64,000 bases of DNA from G963662655 sp963665015 (GCA_963665015.2 CAXXSY010000004.1:2232001-2296000), one strand, 5' to 3'. Shown: positions 31,968-41,292, counted from the stretch's first letter. Notes: generated from the letters alone by a model not told the origin. Numbers and translations: made by a program.

Positions 31968-33964
31968 GATTCGTCCTGCTGGGCATCCTGACCATCCTGT
32001 CGCAGACGGTCTTCATCCGCGAGATGTTGATCCGGTTACAGGGCAACGAGATCGTGTGCGCTGTGTTCCTGTCGATGTGGCTGGGGCTGGTCGCGCTCGG
32101 TGCGATTTCCACCAAAGTGGGCTTCTTCGCGAAATTGCGTCATCACGTCGATTGGCTGATGCTTCTTCTGATCCTGCTCGTCTTGCTGCAATACGTCTTG
32201 ATCGAACCGATTTCCCGCTGGCTCGAACCGCTGTCCGGCGAGATGATCCGCGTTCCGCAACTCATCCTTACCGCGCTGATCGTCCTCTTCCCCATCTGTT
32301 TCGTCGATGGGATGCTCTTTCCGCTTCTGTGCCATCGAAACAGCGTAAAGCGCGGCTACCTGCTCGAGAGTCTCGGCATCGCCGTCGGCGGAATCCTGTT
32401 CTTTCCCGGCATCCGGCTTCTTCCGCAAAGTATTCTGCTGATCACGATCGTCACACTCTGCGGTTTCTTTCTGCCGTTTCGGAGGCGGTGGCTGGTCTGG
32501 ATATTCTTGCTTATCGCCGCAGGAAGTACGTTCTATCTGGCAAGATCGATTCAGCAGGATCGCTTCGCACCGGCGAAGTGGATTCAATCGAACGACTCCG
32601 CTTACGGAAGGCTCGACATCACCGAGGAGAACGGCCAGCACAATTTCTACATCGACGGTCGGATCGGCGGAAGCACGGGCGACAACCTCCGCGCCGAAGA
32701 GATCGCCGGTTTCTGCCTGCTTCAGCACCCCGAGCCTAAGCGCATCCTTTACATCGGCAATATGTTCAGCGGCATCCCTGAGCGATTCTCGTCATATCCG
32801 ACCGTGCAGCGCGTCGATTGCGTCGATGTGAATCCGATCCTGCTCGATCACCTCGAATCCACTGTAACGATACAGCGTGATCCTATCCGATTCCTGCGCA
32901 AGACCGGCACCCAATACGACCTGATCCTCATCAACCAGCCCGATCCCGTATCGCTCAACCTCAATCGCTTCTACACGCTGGAATTCTTCACGCAATTGAG
33001 CCACAGGTTGCGCGACAGCCTCGCCTGCGTCGTGATCACGCTGCAAAACGGCGAAAACGCCATGACCGAACCGCAGCGCAACCTGAACCGCATCATCGAC
33101 GCCACCTTCGAAAAAGCCTTCCCCGCGCATGTCGTGATCCCCGCCGCCCACAACCTCTTCATCGGGTCGGCGGGAACATATATATCGAACAAGCTCGACA
33201 CGCTCAAATCCCGACTGCAAGATAGCTCCGGCCACTTCAACGACGCGCTGCTCTTCTCGCGCCTGAACAGTCTGCGTATGCGGCAATTCACCTTCTTCGA
33301 GCCCACCGACGAAATCAACACCGTCGCGCGTCCGCACGCCTTCTTCAGCGGCATCCTGAGCTGGCTGCAAAAGCTCTCGCCGGGCTGGACAAGCCTCTAT
33401 CATTTCGGCTCTGTCCCCATTCTGATCCTCGGCGTTCTGCTCTTCCCCACCCTGATCTTGCTTCGAAAACGCAAGAATTTCATATACGGCTCCGGCATTG
33501 TTCTGACCAGCATGGTCGCCTTCGTGACGCAGATCGCGATCATGTATCTCATGCAGGCGCATTACGGTACGCTTTACCTCTACATCGTGGTATTCACCGC
33601 GACCTTCATGATCGGCTTCGGCGCAGGCTTCCTGATCCAGGTCAAAACCCGCCTCTCCCTCATCGCATTAATCGCCATCCTCTTGCAACTGCTCATCCTG
33701 CTCACCCTCTCCCTGCGCCTGCCCATCGTCGTGTATCTCATGATGAACACCACGATCGCATTCCTCGAAGCGAGACTCCTGTCCATCCTGCTGAATCGCG
33801 TCACGTCCGCATCGATTTTCTACCACCTGGACAGCCTCGGCGCCATGCTGGGCGGTATCTTCTGCGGAATATTCCTCATACCGGTTGCCGGATTCGCCAT
33901 CACCCTCGGTTTCTGCGTCGCACTGACACTCGCGATCGCGCTGATCGGCGTCCTCGAGCCGTGA
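31964..33964 (+). CDS. Multi-TM membrane protein with a spermidine-synthase-like domain
   Basis: A 666-residue protein. About six TM helices (residues 1-195) precede a Rossmann domain of the spermidine synthase type at about 200-420 (ILYIGNMFSGIPERF, VDCVDVNPILLDHL, YDLILINQPDPVSLNLNRFYTLEFF), followed by further TM helices to the C-terminus. Fused transporter-like/spermidine synthase proteins are known in bacteria, but their substrate is not. The glycine-rich SAM motif is weakened (IGNMFSG). The start overlaps the amrS stop (ATGA), so the two are coupled. Confidence 0.82.
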   Translation: MRFVLLGILTILSQTVFIREMLIRLQGNEIVCAVFLSMWLGLVALGAISTKVGFFAKLRHHVDWLMLLLILLVLLQYVLIEPISRWLEPLSGEMIRVPQLILTALIVLFPICFVDGMLFPLLCHRNSVKRGYLLESLGIAVGGILFFPGIRLLPQSILLITIVTLCGFFLPFRRRWLVWIFLLIAAGSTFYLARSIQQDRFAPAKWIQSNDSAYGRLDITEENGQHNFYIDGRIGGSTGDNLRAEEIAGFCLLQHPEPKRILYIGNMFSGIPERFSSYPTVQRVDCVDVNPILLDHLESTVTIQRDPIRFLRKTGTQYDLILINQPDPVSLNLNRFYTLEFFTQLSHRLRDSLACVVITLQNGENAMTEPQRNLNRIIDATFEKAFPAHVVIPAAHNLFIGSAGTYISNKLDTLKSRLQDSSGHFNDALLFSRLNSLRMRQFTFFEPTDEINTVARPHAFFSGILSWLQKLSPGWTSLYHFGSVPILILGVLLFPTLILLRKRKNFIYGSGIVLTSMVAFVTQIAIMYLMQAHYGTLYLYIVVFTATFMIGFGAGFLIQVKTRLSLIALIAILLQLLILLTLSLRLPIVVYLMMNTTIAFLEARLLSILLNRVTSASIFYHLDSLGAMLGGIFCGIFLIPVAGFAITLGFCVALTLAIALIGVLEP

Positions 33965-33969
33965 GCAGG

Positions 33970-34071
33970 TTCGTCCAATCGCATCCTCCAGCGTGGTGTT
34001 ACGCGTTTTTATTGGGTGTCCGGTAGTTCGAAAACGCGTTATATCCACGCTGAAGGAAGCGATTGGGCGAA
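33970..34071 (+). ncRNA. 102-nt three-stem structured element, copy 1
   Basis: Three nested stems: an outer stem of 13 bp with one T-G pair (33970-33982 with 34059-34071), a middle stem of 7 bp (33990-33996 with 34045-34051) and an inner stem of 9 bp (34001-34009 with 34031-34039). A 21-nt apical loop contains TGTCCGGTAG. The copy at 56201-56302 keeps the length, internal loops and apical motif and differs by compensatory changes in all three stems. It starts 5 nt after the stop of the spermidine-synthase-like gene. I call it a structured RNA candidate. A hairpin DNA repeat of ERIC type is the alternative. Confidence 0.55.
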
Positions 34072-34172
34072 GATGCCACGGCGGTCGGACAGCTACTGAT
34101 TCGTGAAAAAAAGGAAGAAAAACCTTGCCCGACGAACACGCCGCCACAAGATTTCAATGAACGGGAGGAACC

Positions 34173-35636
34173 ATGAAAAAGACAACGCTCGCAGTGGCAT
34201 TCCTGATCATCCTGACGCTGCTGTCCTGTCAGCAACGACCGCCGGCGGTGGCAGGAAAATGGTATCCGAACAACCCGGACAAGCTCGAGGAAATGCTCCG
34301 AAAATTCTTCTCGAACGTCGAGCTGCCCGTTTCGCTGAACGGTCGAAAACCCCTCGGGCTGATCTCGCCGCATGCCGGTTACATCTATTCGGGTCAGGTG
34401 GCGTCATGCGGCTTCTCGCTGATCGACGAGGGCGACTACGACACCGTGATCCTCCTGGGCAGCAGTCACCACTACCTGGACGACGTCGTCAGCATCTACA
34501 ACGGCAAGAGCTACCGGACGCCGCTCGGTACGGTCGAAGTCGATCGCGAAATGGTGAAAGGCATTCTGAGCGACGACTCACGATTCGATTTCCGTCCCGC
34601 GATCCACCAACCCGAGCACAGCAACGAGGCGCAACTACCATTCCTGCAAGTTCGTCTGAAAGAATTCAAGATCGTGCCCATCATCACATCGACCCGCGAC
34701 CGCGTTTTGCTGAAAAAGCTCGCCGCCTCGATCATCGACGTGATCGAGAAGAGCGGAAAACGTGTCCTGGTCGTCGAGAGCAGCGACATGTCGCACTACC
34801 ACGACTACCGGACCGCCTCGGCCATGGACAGGAAAACCGTCGATCTGATCGCGCAGGGAAAATGGGACGCGCTCGATGCCGCTATACGAAATCAGGATTG
34901 CGAGCTCTGCGGCTATCACTCGCTATTAGTCTTTATCGATGTCATGAACCACTTCGGCGCGGACGATCGCGTCCTGCTGAAATACGCCAACTCCGGCGAC
35001 GCGATGGGTGAAATCGATTCACCGCGCGTGGTCGGCTATTCGTCCATCGCATTTTTCAAGAATAAAAGGGAGAAACACACCATGAACGACGAGCAGAAGA
35101 AGTACCTTTTGAAGCTGGCGCGAACCAGCATCGAAACCTACCTGAAGACCGGAAAGAAGCATGTTCCTGTGACGCCGGACGATCCCGCGTTGACCGCAGA
35201 GCGAGCCGTCTTCGTCACGCTGAACAAGGGCGAGAACCTGCGCGGCTGCATCGGCCAGATGATCGCACGGGAGAAACTCTACATGGCAGTCAACGAGATG
35301 GCGCTCTCGGCGGCGTTCCACGATCCGCGGTTTCCGGCGGTCACCATGGACGAACTGGACAGGATCACCATCGAGATTTCGGTGCTGAGTCCCATGCAGC
35401 GAATCGATGACTGGCAGACCATCCGTATGGGAATCGACGGCGTGTGGGTCAGGAAGGGCTACGCCAGCGGGGTCTATCTGCCACAGGTCGCCACCGAAAC
35501 CGGCTGGGACCGAGAGACATTTCTCGGCAGCCTGTGTGCGCATAAGGCAGGGATTCCCGCCGACAGCTACAAGGACGCCGATACCGAACTCTTTATATTT
35601 CAAGTTGAAAAGTTCACGGAGCAAGAGAAGGATTGA
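34173..35636 (+). CDS. Lipoprotein fusion of MEMO1 (AmrB) and AMMECR1 (AmrA) domains
   Basis: A 487-residue protein. A lipoprotein signal ends with LLSC at Cys19. Residues 22-285 are a MEMO domain (ISPHAGYIYSGQV, LLGSSHHY, QPEHSNEAQLPFL, ESSDMSHYHDY, CELCGYHS) with the His/Cys site that binds metal in MEMO proteins. Residues 300-487 are AMMECR1 (LNKGENLRGCIGQM). Bacteria more often encode these separately. An ATG at 35082 with aagggag upstream might also give free AmrA. With amrS at 30882 it completes the AmmeMemoRadiSam set, here predicted to be outside the cytoplasm. Confidence 0.92.
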   Translation: MKKTTLAVAFLIILTLLSCQQRPPAVAGKWYPNNPDKLEEMLRKFFSNVELPVSLNGRKPLGLISPHAGYIYSGQVASCGFSLIDEGDYDTVILLGSSHHYLDDVVSIYNGKSYRTPLGTVEVDREMVKGILSDDSRFDFRPAIHQPEHSNEAQLPFLQVRLKEFKIVPIITSTRDRVLLKKLAASIIDVIEKSGKRVLVVESSDMSHYHDYRTASAMDRKTVDLIAQGKWDALDAAIRNQDCELCGYHSLLVFIDVMNHFGADDRVLLKYANSGDAMGEIDSPRVVGYSSIAFFKNKREKHTMNDEQKKYLLKLARTSIETYLKTGKKHVPVTPDDPALTAERAVFVTLNKGENLRGCIGQMIAREKLYMAVNEMALSAAFHDPRFPAVTMDELDRITIEISVLSPMQRIDDWQTIRMGIDGVWVRKGYASGVYLPQVATETGWDRETFLGSLCAHKAGIPADSYKDADTELFIFQVEKFTEQEKD

Positions 35637-35692
35637 CAGGAACCGGGGCGCTTTCCAAATTGGCAAATTATTTCAAACTTTGAAGGTAAGGC

Positions 35693-36667
35693 ATGAAGAT
35701 ACTGATTACGGGCTCGACCGGATTTGTCGGTTCGAGGTTGATGTGGGAACTCGACAGGCGCGGACACGAGGTCGTCGGCATCGACAAGAAGCCGGATTGC
35801 ATGATCGAGTCCCATCCCGCCACGGTTATTGGAAACCTGCTGAACCGCGACGACCTGAACCGGATCGATGAAACGAGTCTGGACCTGATTATCCACTGTG
35901 CCGCCGAAAAACACGATTTCGGCCTGACCGAAGAAGAATACTACCTGAACAACCAGAAGGCGACCGAAGAGCTCTGCGACTGGTCAAAGAGCACCAAACG
36001 AATGATCCACATCAGCACGGTCGGCGTACACGGACACCCCGGGAAGCCCACCGACGAAACCGGCGAACTGAAGCCGAACCACCCCTACGGCGCATCCAAG
36101 CTCGAGGGCGAGAAAGCCGTTCGGAAATGGATGGATCAGCAACCCGACCGCGAGGTCATCATCCTGCGACCCGCCATCATCTACGGTCCGAACAACTACG
36201 CCAACATGTACAACCTGATCGACACGCTGCACCGGCGTCCGTGGCTTACCATCGGAAGCGGAAACCACATCAAGTCGATGGTCGCGCTCGAAAACCTCAT
36301 CGACATGATCCTCTTCGCGATCGACCACCTGAAACCGGGTCTCGAGATATTCAACTGCATCGACCAGCCAAATATCACGGTTCACCACCTGATGCAGATC
36401 ATCGCGTCCAACAGGGGATTCCGCTATCCGGCAATCCGGATACCCTACGGTTTCGCCCACGCGATCGGCAGGGTGTTCGACGCGGTCGGACGCATTATCG
36501 ACAAAGACCTGCCCATCAACAGCGACCGAATCTACAAGCTGTGCACGGCAACACATTTTCTGTCGGATAAAATCAGAAGAGCCGGCTACGAGCAGAAGCA
36601 CACCATCGAAGAAGAAATTTCCCGCACCTGCGCATGGTATCTGAAGCACAACAAACAATCGGTCTGA
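35693..36667 (+). CDS. NAD-dependent epimerase/dehydratase (extended SDR)
   Basis: A 324-residue protein. NAD binding is by GSTGFVGSRL, and the catalytic Ser and YGASK (Tyr/Lys) lie in HISTVGVHG and NHPYGASKLEGEK. RPAIIYGPNNY is the typical substrate-side motif of extended SDRs acting on nucleotide sugars. The start follows gaaggtaaggc. It is 3 nt upstream of the ABC ATPase gene, an unusual operon partner for a sugar epimerase. Confidence 0.88.
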   Translation: MKILITGSTGFVGSRLMWELDRRGHEVVGIDKKPDCMIESHPATVIGNLLNRDDLNRIDETSLDLIIHCAAEKHDFGLTEEEYYLNNQKATEELCDWSKSTKRMIHISTVGVHGHPGKPTDETGELKPNHPYGASKLEGEKAVRKWMDQQPDREVIILRPAIIYGPNNYANMYNLIDTLHRRPWLTIGSGNHIKSMVALENLIDMILFAIDHLKPGLEIFNCIDQPNITVHHLMQIIASNRGFRYPAIRIPYGFAHAIGRVFDAVGRIIDKDLPINSDRIYKLCTATHFLSDKIRRAGYEQKHTIEEEISRTCAWYLKHNKQSV

Positions 36668-36670
36668 AAC

Positions 36671-37444
36671 ATGTATCTGGAACTGAAGGACATCCGAACC
36701 GGCTACCCCGAGAAAACCGTCATCGATGGGCTGAGCGTCCAATTCGACGAAGGTGAGTTCTGCGCCCTGATCGGACCGAACGGCTGCGGAAAATCGACGC
36801 TTCTTAAATCCATGGTACGGTTTCTCCCGCTCCAATCCGGTAGCATATATCTCGACGGTAAAGACACGTCCGGCTTCTCACGCAAACGATTCTCCCGCGA
36901 AATCGCGCTGATCCCGCAGGATTTCCACGTTCAGTTCGACTACCCGGTCGAGGACATCGTCCTGATGGGGCGATTCCCCTATCTGGACACCTGGAAGGAT
37001 TACACGAAGTCCGATCGCGTGGCAGTCGAGGCCATACTCGATCAGCTCGATCTGACCGCACTGCGCGACAAACCTTTTTCGCGACTCAGCGGTGGCGAGC
37101 AACAGCGGGTGTCCATCGCCCGAGCACTCGCGCAGGACACGAGAACCATCCTAATGGACGAAAGCTTTTCGCACCTCGATATCAACCACCAACTCGAGAT
37201 CATGCACCTGATCCGATCCGTCAATCGTGAGCAGGGAAAGCTCGTGATCCTTGTCTCGCACAACATCAATCTCGCCGCCAGCTACTGTCCGCGCGTAATC
37301 ATGATGAAGGAAGGCAAACTGGTAGCAGACGGTACTCCCACCCAGGTAATCGTAAAAGACAACCTTCGAAAACTCTTTGGCATCGACATTCCTGTCGAAA
37401 TCAATCCACGGACACAACAGCCAATGGTGATCTATCCTTCATGA
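36671..37444 (+). CDS. ABC transporter ATP-binding protein, FecE/BtuD type
   Basis: A 257-residue ATPase with Walker A GPNGCGKST, signature LSGGEQQRVSIARAL, Walker B TILMDES and switch His in LVSHNI. GRFPYLDTWKDYTKSD is the variant seen in iron-siderophore, heme and cobalamin importers. No permease or binding protein gene is adjacent. The TonB receptor gene overlaps its end by 4 nt, so the outer-membrane and ATPase components of an uptake route are coupled while the rest must be encoded elsewhere. Confidence 0.92.
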   Translation: MYLELKDIRTGYPEKTVIDGLSVQFDEGEFCALIGPNGCGKSTLLKSMVRFLPLQSGSIYLDGKDTSGFSRKRFSREIALIPQDFHVQFDYPVEDIVLMGRFPYLDTWKDYTKSDRVAVEAILDQLDLTALRDKPFSRLSGGEQQRVSIARALAQDTRTILMDESFSHLDINHQLEIMHLIRSVNREQGKLVILVSHNINLAASYCPRVIMMKEGKLVADGTPTQVIVKDNLRKLFGIDIPVEINPRTQQPMVIYPS

Positions 37445-39582
37445 AAAAGCTCCTGATTCCTTTTGTTCTTCTGGCATTCACCCTGAACCTTCCGGCCATT
37501 CATGGTACAATCATCAATGAAGACAACACAGCCATCGGCGGCGTCTCGGTCTTCTGCGGCAACACAGGCGTCTATTCGAACGGCAGCGGTCATTTCCGTA
37601 TCGATGTCGCCTGCGATTCGCTAAGCTTCTACAAGATCGGCTATCGAAAAATCATGCGATCCATCGATGCAATCCGCAGAAATCCGCGTATCGTCATGGA
37701 ACGTGAAAGCATCGCCATCGAGGGCGTCGAAGTCCATGAGAAACGCTATTCGCCGCACCTGCCGAACTATGCGGGTAAAAGAACCATCCTGATCGAAGAG
37801 ACCGCCTCGGACGCAGCATCGCTCCTGGAGCAAGAAACCGGCGTCTATATGAAGGGCGGAAGCCTGCCGGGCGAAAGCCGAACCATGTCCTTGCAGGGAC
37901 AGCGCTCGAAACACACGGCGGTCATGATCGACGGCGTCGTGGTCAGTAGCTCGGGTAACGCTTTCGACCTCTCCACCATCCCGGCGTCCATGATCGAACG
38001 GATCGAGATCATCGAGGGAAATTCCGGCGCGATCGCGGGTAGCGGTGCGATCGGCGGAATCGTCAACATCGTGACACGTCGCGATACGATCCCATCGTCC
38101 GACACGACGCTGAAAGTCCTCACCCAGCAGGCAATGGGTTCCTACGACCTGCAAAAAAACCGGCTCGATCTCTCACTCTGGAACAAATACAGCAAGACCG
38201 ACCTGAATTTCAATCGCCTCTACAATCGCGCCGACTTCGAATACAAAGACCTGCAAGACAAGACGAAGACCAATATCAACAATGCCGTCTCGAACTGGGA
38301 CATCGGTTTGAATCAGGAGTTCTTCTTCTTGCCCGTCCGCAACCGCTTCCAGATCATGTACCGCGAGTTCACCAAGCAGATGATCGGCACATACACCATG
38401 CTCAACTCGTACGACGACGCCCACCTGAACGGCAATTCGACGCGCATGTTCCTCGATATCGACAAGCAAATATCCATTGCGCAGTTTCGCCTGGTCTCGC
38501 ACTGGAACCGAGAATATACGCTCTACGATAACACAGGCTCTTCATTTTGCACAGTAGGCGGAAAAGGCAGAAACCACTACAGCTCCTATGGCGCGGATCA
38601 ACAGACAATTATCGATCCATTTCCGTTTCTACGCGTCACCCCGACATTCTCTTGGCGCAGTCAGGAATACCGGTATGACGACATGATCGCCAACATGAAC
38701 GACGTGGACAAGATTCGTCAGACCGCGCTGGCGCCGCATATTCAGGTTTCGGCTACCACCGAACTCGAAGGCCATGAAGTGACTGCAAATTTCGATTATC
38801 GATACGATCACGTTCACACCGACAACGTCGGCGACGATTCCTTCGATAGCTGGAAGGGCGGCTTGCAATGGAAGTGGACGGGGCTGTTCGGACTCTCGCT
38901 GGGCGGTGATTACGGTACCGGATTCTCGCTGCCGTCTGTTTACGATCTTTACTGGAAGGGCGGCGGTCAGGCGATGGGCAATCCCGATCTGGAACCGGAG
39001 AAGAGCCGGGGGTATCTTGTTTCATCATCTCTATGGTGGAATGATTACTTCAAGGTAGATGCCCACTGGAGCGAGCAGGAAGTCGATGACCTGATCTTCT
39101 GGCACAAATCGGTGACCGCGTGGAAACCGGACAACATCGGCTCCGCGTTTGTCAGCAATTTCCAGTTGGATATTACGGCAAAGCCTTTCCCGTTCCTCAG
39201 CCTCGACGCGGGATGGCAGCGCACGATTTCGAAAGATTCGAGCGGCGAAGACCACGACGGAAAATTCGTTCCCGGCGTACCGTCCCACATCTTGAACGCA
39301 GGCATGACCCTGCAAAAATGGAACGCGCAGATCGGATTCGACTGGAACCGTGTGGGGGAACGATATCATACGCTCGACAACCTTGCCGGCACACTGCCGA
39401 CTTACGAAACCGTCGATCTCGATGCGAAGTATCACCTGGCGCTCGATCGCTGGCACCTTCTGCGCCCGTCATTCTATGTGCAGGTACGCAACCTCCTCGA
39501 CAAAGAATACGAAATCAATGAGGGGCAGCCAGAACCGGGGACAAACTGGGAAGCGGGATTTTTCCTCGAAACGACCCTGTAA
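37441..39582 (+). CDS. TonB-dependent receptor
   Basis: A 713-residue outer-membrane protein with a signal peptide and an N-terminal carboxypeptidase-regulatory-like domain (IHGTIINEDNTAIGGVSVFC), as in FCB receptors. The plug starts near residue 100 (LLEQETGVYMKGG, IDGVVVSSSGN, IEIIEGNSGAIAGSGAIGGIVNIVT), and a 22-strand barrel ends with a LLDKEYEINEGQPEPG block. Coupling to a FecE/BtuD-type ATPase suggests a metal chelate, heme or corrinoid substrate. No cobalamin riboswitch is visible in front of the operon. Confidence 0.92.
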   Translation: MKKLLIPFVLLAFTLNLPAIHGTIINEDNTAIGGVSVFCGNTGVYSNGSGHFRIDVACDSLSFYKIGYRKIMRSIDAIRRNPRIVMERESIAIEGVEVHEKRYSPHLPNYAGKRTILIEETASDAASLLEQETGVYMKGGSLPGESRTMSLQGQRSKHTAVMIDGVVVSSSGNAFDLSTIPASMIERIEIIEGNSGAIAGSGAIGGIVNIVTRRDTIPSSDTTLKVLTQQAMGSYDLQKNRLDLSLWNKYSKTDLNFNRLYNRADFEYKDLQDKTKTNINNAVSNWDIGLNQEFFFLPVRNRFQIMYREFTKQMIGTYTMLNSYDDAHLNGNSTRMFLDIDKQISIAQFRLVSHWNREYTLYDNTGSSFCTVGGKGRNHYSSYGADQQTIIDPFPFLRVTPTFSWRSQEYRYDDMIANMNDVDKIRQTALAPHIQVSATTELEGHEVTANFDYRYDHVHTDNVGDDSFDSWKGGLQWKWTGLFGLSLGGDYGTGFSLPSVYDLYWKGGGQAMGNPDLEPEKSRGYLVSSSLWWNDYFKVDAHWSEQEVDDLIFWHKSVTAWKPDNIGSAFVSNFQLDITAKPFPFLSLDAGWQRTISKDSSGEDHDGKFVPGVPSHILNAGMTLQKWNAQIGFDWNRVGERYHTLDNLAGTLPTYETVDLDAKYHLALDRWHLLRPSFYVQVRNLLDKEYEINEGQPEPGTNWEAGFFLETTL

Positions 39583-39615
39583 CCTCATGCAAAACAACGG
39601 CTGAATTTCTTTTCA

Positions 39616-39644
39616 TTGACAGGTTCGTGTCAATACGGTATAAG
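39616..39644 (+). promoter_or_regulatory. Sigma-70 promoter with operator-like inverted repeat
   Basis: TTGACA (39616-39621), a 17-nt spacer and TATAAG (39639-39644) form a nearly consensus promoter 31 nt before the start at 39675. A perfect 7-bp inverted repeat attgaca-ggttcg-tgtcaat (39615-39634) overlaps the -35 box and could be a repressor site. Confidence 0.7.
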
Positions 39645-39674
39645 TGTATAATGAGGTTGATGTGAGGAGAAACT

Positions 39675-40442
39675 ATGATTGCCGAATTCTCGTTCCGGTT
39701 CGATGAGCCGATTGTCTGCACCGCGATCCACAACGGACACTTGATGAGCACCGTATTCAAGAAAAATCTCGGAATCACAGAAGCGGATCAACTACGCGAG
39801 GAAGACCCGTTTACCGGCTATTTCACCCTGATCTCGAACAACCGTATCATTGGGCGATTCAGTCGGTTCGAGGTCGATCTGAACCGCGCGCCGGACAAGG
39901 CGATTTATCTTAACCCGGAAGACGCATGGGGCTTGCCCGTTCGCAAGAAACAGCTGCCCGATGACGTGGTTCAAATCGCAAGGCAGAAATACGACCTCTT
40001 CTACAGCCGCACCAAGCTCTTTTTCCAGGAGATGGAAGACACCTTCGGCAAGTTCTTCGTCTTCGACATCCATTCCTACAACCACCGCCGAAACGGCCCG
40101 CTGGCTCCTCCTGACGACCCGGAATTGAATCCCGATATCATCCTCGGCACCAACAATATGAGCAAATCGTGGTTCCCGCTCGTCGAGAAACTCAGGGACA
40201 ACCTCGGTAGCTCGGACTTCTTTGGAAGAAAGCTCGACGCACGCATCAACGTGAAATTCACCGGTGGGTATTTTTCGCGCTGGATTCACAAAAACTTTCC
40301 CGAATCGGTCTGCTGCGTCTCGCTCGAGTTCAAGAAAATTTTCATGGACGAATGGACCGGCGAACGCCACCTGAAAGTCCAGGAACGCCTGCGTGAAGTG
40401 TTGGAAGGTTCGTTCGAACTGATCAAATCAAACCTCGGATAA
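39675..40442 (+). CDS. N-formylglutamate amidohydrolase family protein
   Basis: A 255-residue zinc-hydrolase-like protein of the FGase family, known from the last step of one histidine degradation route. Motifs are AIHNGH, RFEVDLNR, FVFDIHSYNHRR, GGYFSRWIHKN, VSLEFKKIFMDEWTGE. No other hut genes are nearby, and relatives with unknown amide substrates are frequent, so the substrate is uncertain. The ATG follows gaggagaaact. It is transcribed from its own strong promoter. Confidence 0.85.
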   Translation: MIAEFSFRFDEPIVCTAIHNGHLMSTVFKKNLGITEADQLREEDPFTGYFTLISNNRIIGRFSRFEVDLNRAPDKAIYLNPEDAWGLPVRKKQLPDDVVQIARQKYDLFYSRTKLFFQEMEDTFGKFFVFDIHSYNHRRNGPLAPPDDPELNPDIILGTNNMSKSWFPLVEKLRDNLGSSDFFGRKLDARINVKFTGGYFSRWIHKNFPESVCCVSLEFKKIFMDEWTGERHLKVQERLREVLEGSFELIKSNLG

Positions 40443-40547
40443 TTATATCGCCTAAATATTTACAATATCAATTGTCTATCGCTATTTCTCCGTTACCTTT
40501 TAAACCAGATTTAGTAACCCAGAAAGCACTACTACACGGAGGAACCT

Positions 40548-41096
40548 ATGAAAAAGGTCTTGATCGTTGTCCTGCTCACCATGATGTCGGTTTATTTGGT
40601 AGCGCAGGAATCGCATCCCGGTCTGTTCAAGCTTATGAAAAATGTCGTAATCAAATTGGGAACCGATCCCATGATTGTGGCGGCGGTAAAAGCAAAGAAC
40701 ACACAGAACGAATCGATGGATACGATTAAAATGCATGATCAGGAGTGGATTGCAGCAACAACACCCACCCCATTCATGAAAGAGATTTTCGATAACGAGA
40801 CAAGCAAGCATCTTCGTCAACTCTCCAATACCAAGGCTTACTACGCAGAGATATTCGCAATGGATAAGAACGGTGCGATCGTGGCATTGACCAATCTCAC
40901 ATCGGACTACTGGCAGGGAGACGAGGATAAATTTACCAAATCATACGCTGACGGAAAGGGCGCTACCCACATCGGGGAAGCGAAATTCGATGAAAGCACC
41001 CAGAAAGAACTCGTTCAGGTATCCGTTCCGGTGAAAGACGGAGACATGACTATCGGAGCCGTTACCGTAGGTATTGTCGTGGACGAAATCGAATAG
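40548..41096 (+). CDS. Periplasmic stand-alone Cache (PDC) domain protein
   Basis: A 182-residue protein with a signal peptide (MKKVLIVVLLTMMSVYLVA) and a single Cache-like sensor fold: EIFAMDKNGAIVALTNLTSDYWQGDEDKFTKSY and then QVSVPVKDGDMTIGAVTVGI. Cache domains usually sit on receptors and bind small ligands. This one has no TM helix or output domain, so it would act as a soluble periplasmic ligand binder. The start follows cacggaggaacct. A strong terminator follows. Confidence 0.78.
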   Translation: MKKVLIVVLLTMMSVYLVAQESHPGLFKLMKNVVIKLGTDPMIVAAVKAKNTQNESMDTIKMHDQEWIAATTPTPFMKEIFDNETSKHLRQLSNTKAYYAEIFAMDKNGAIVALTNLTSDYWQGDEDKFTKSYADGKGATHIGEAKFDESTQKELVQVSVPVKDGDMTIGAVTVGIVVDEIE

Positions 41097-41114
41097 CAAG
41101 ATCATTCGACGTCT

Positions 41115-41149
41115 AAACCGCTGCATGTCTCACACGTGCAGCGGTTTTT
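41115..41149 (+). terminator. Intrinsic terminator after the Cache protein gene
   Basis: AAACCGCTGCA and TGCAGCGGTTT form an 11-bp stem with a loop of about 11 nt and a T-run, 18 nt after the stop codon. Confidence 0.82.
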
Positions 41150-41292
41150 ACTCTCTATTGGACCGCCAAGCTCCTGTGCAAAATCGAATCCCTCATGCTT
41201 GGCATTTCCTTCCTCGCTCCATTCTATCTCAATCAACGACAACCTTTGACAAGTGACAAGACTCGTCGATTCAAGTTTTTTTCAATATTTTC

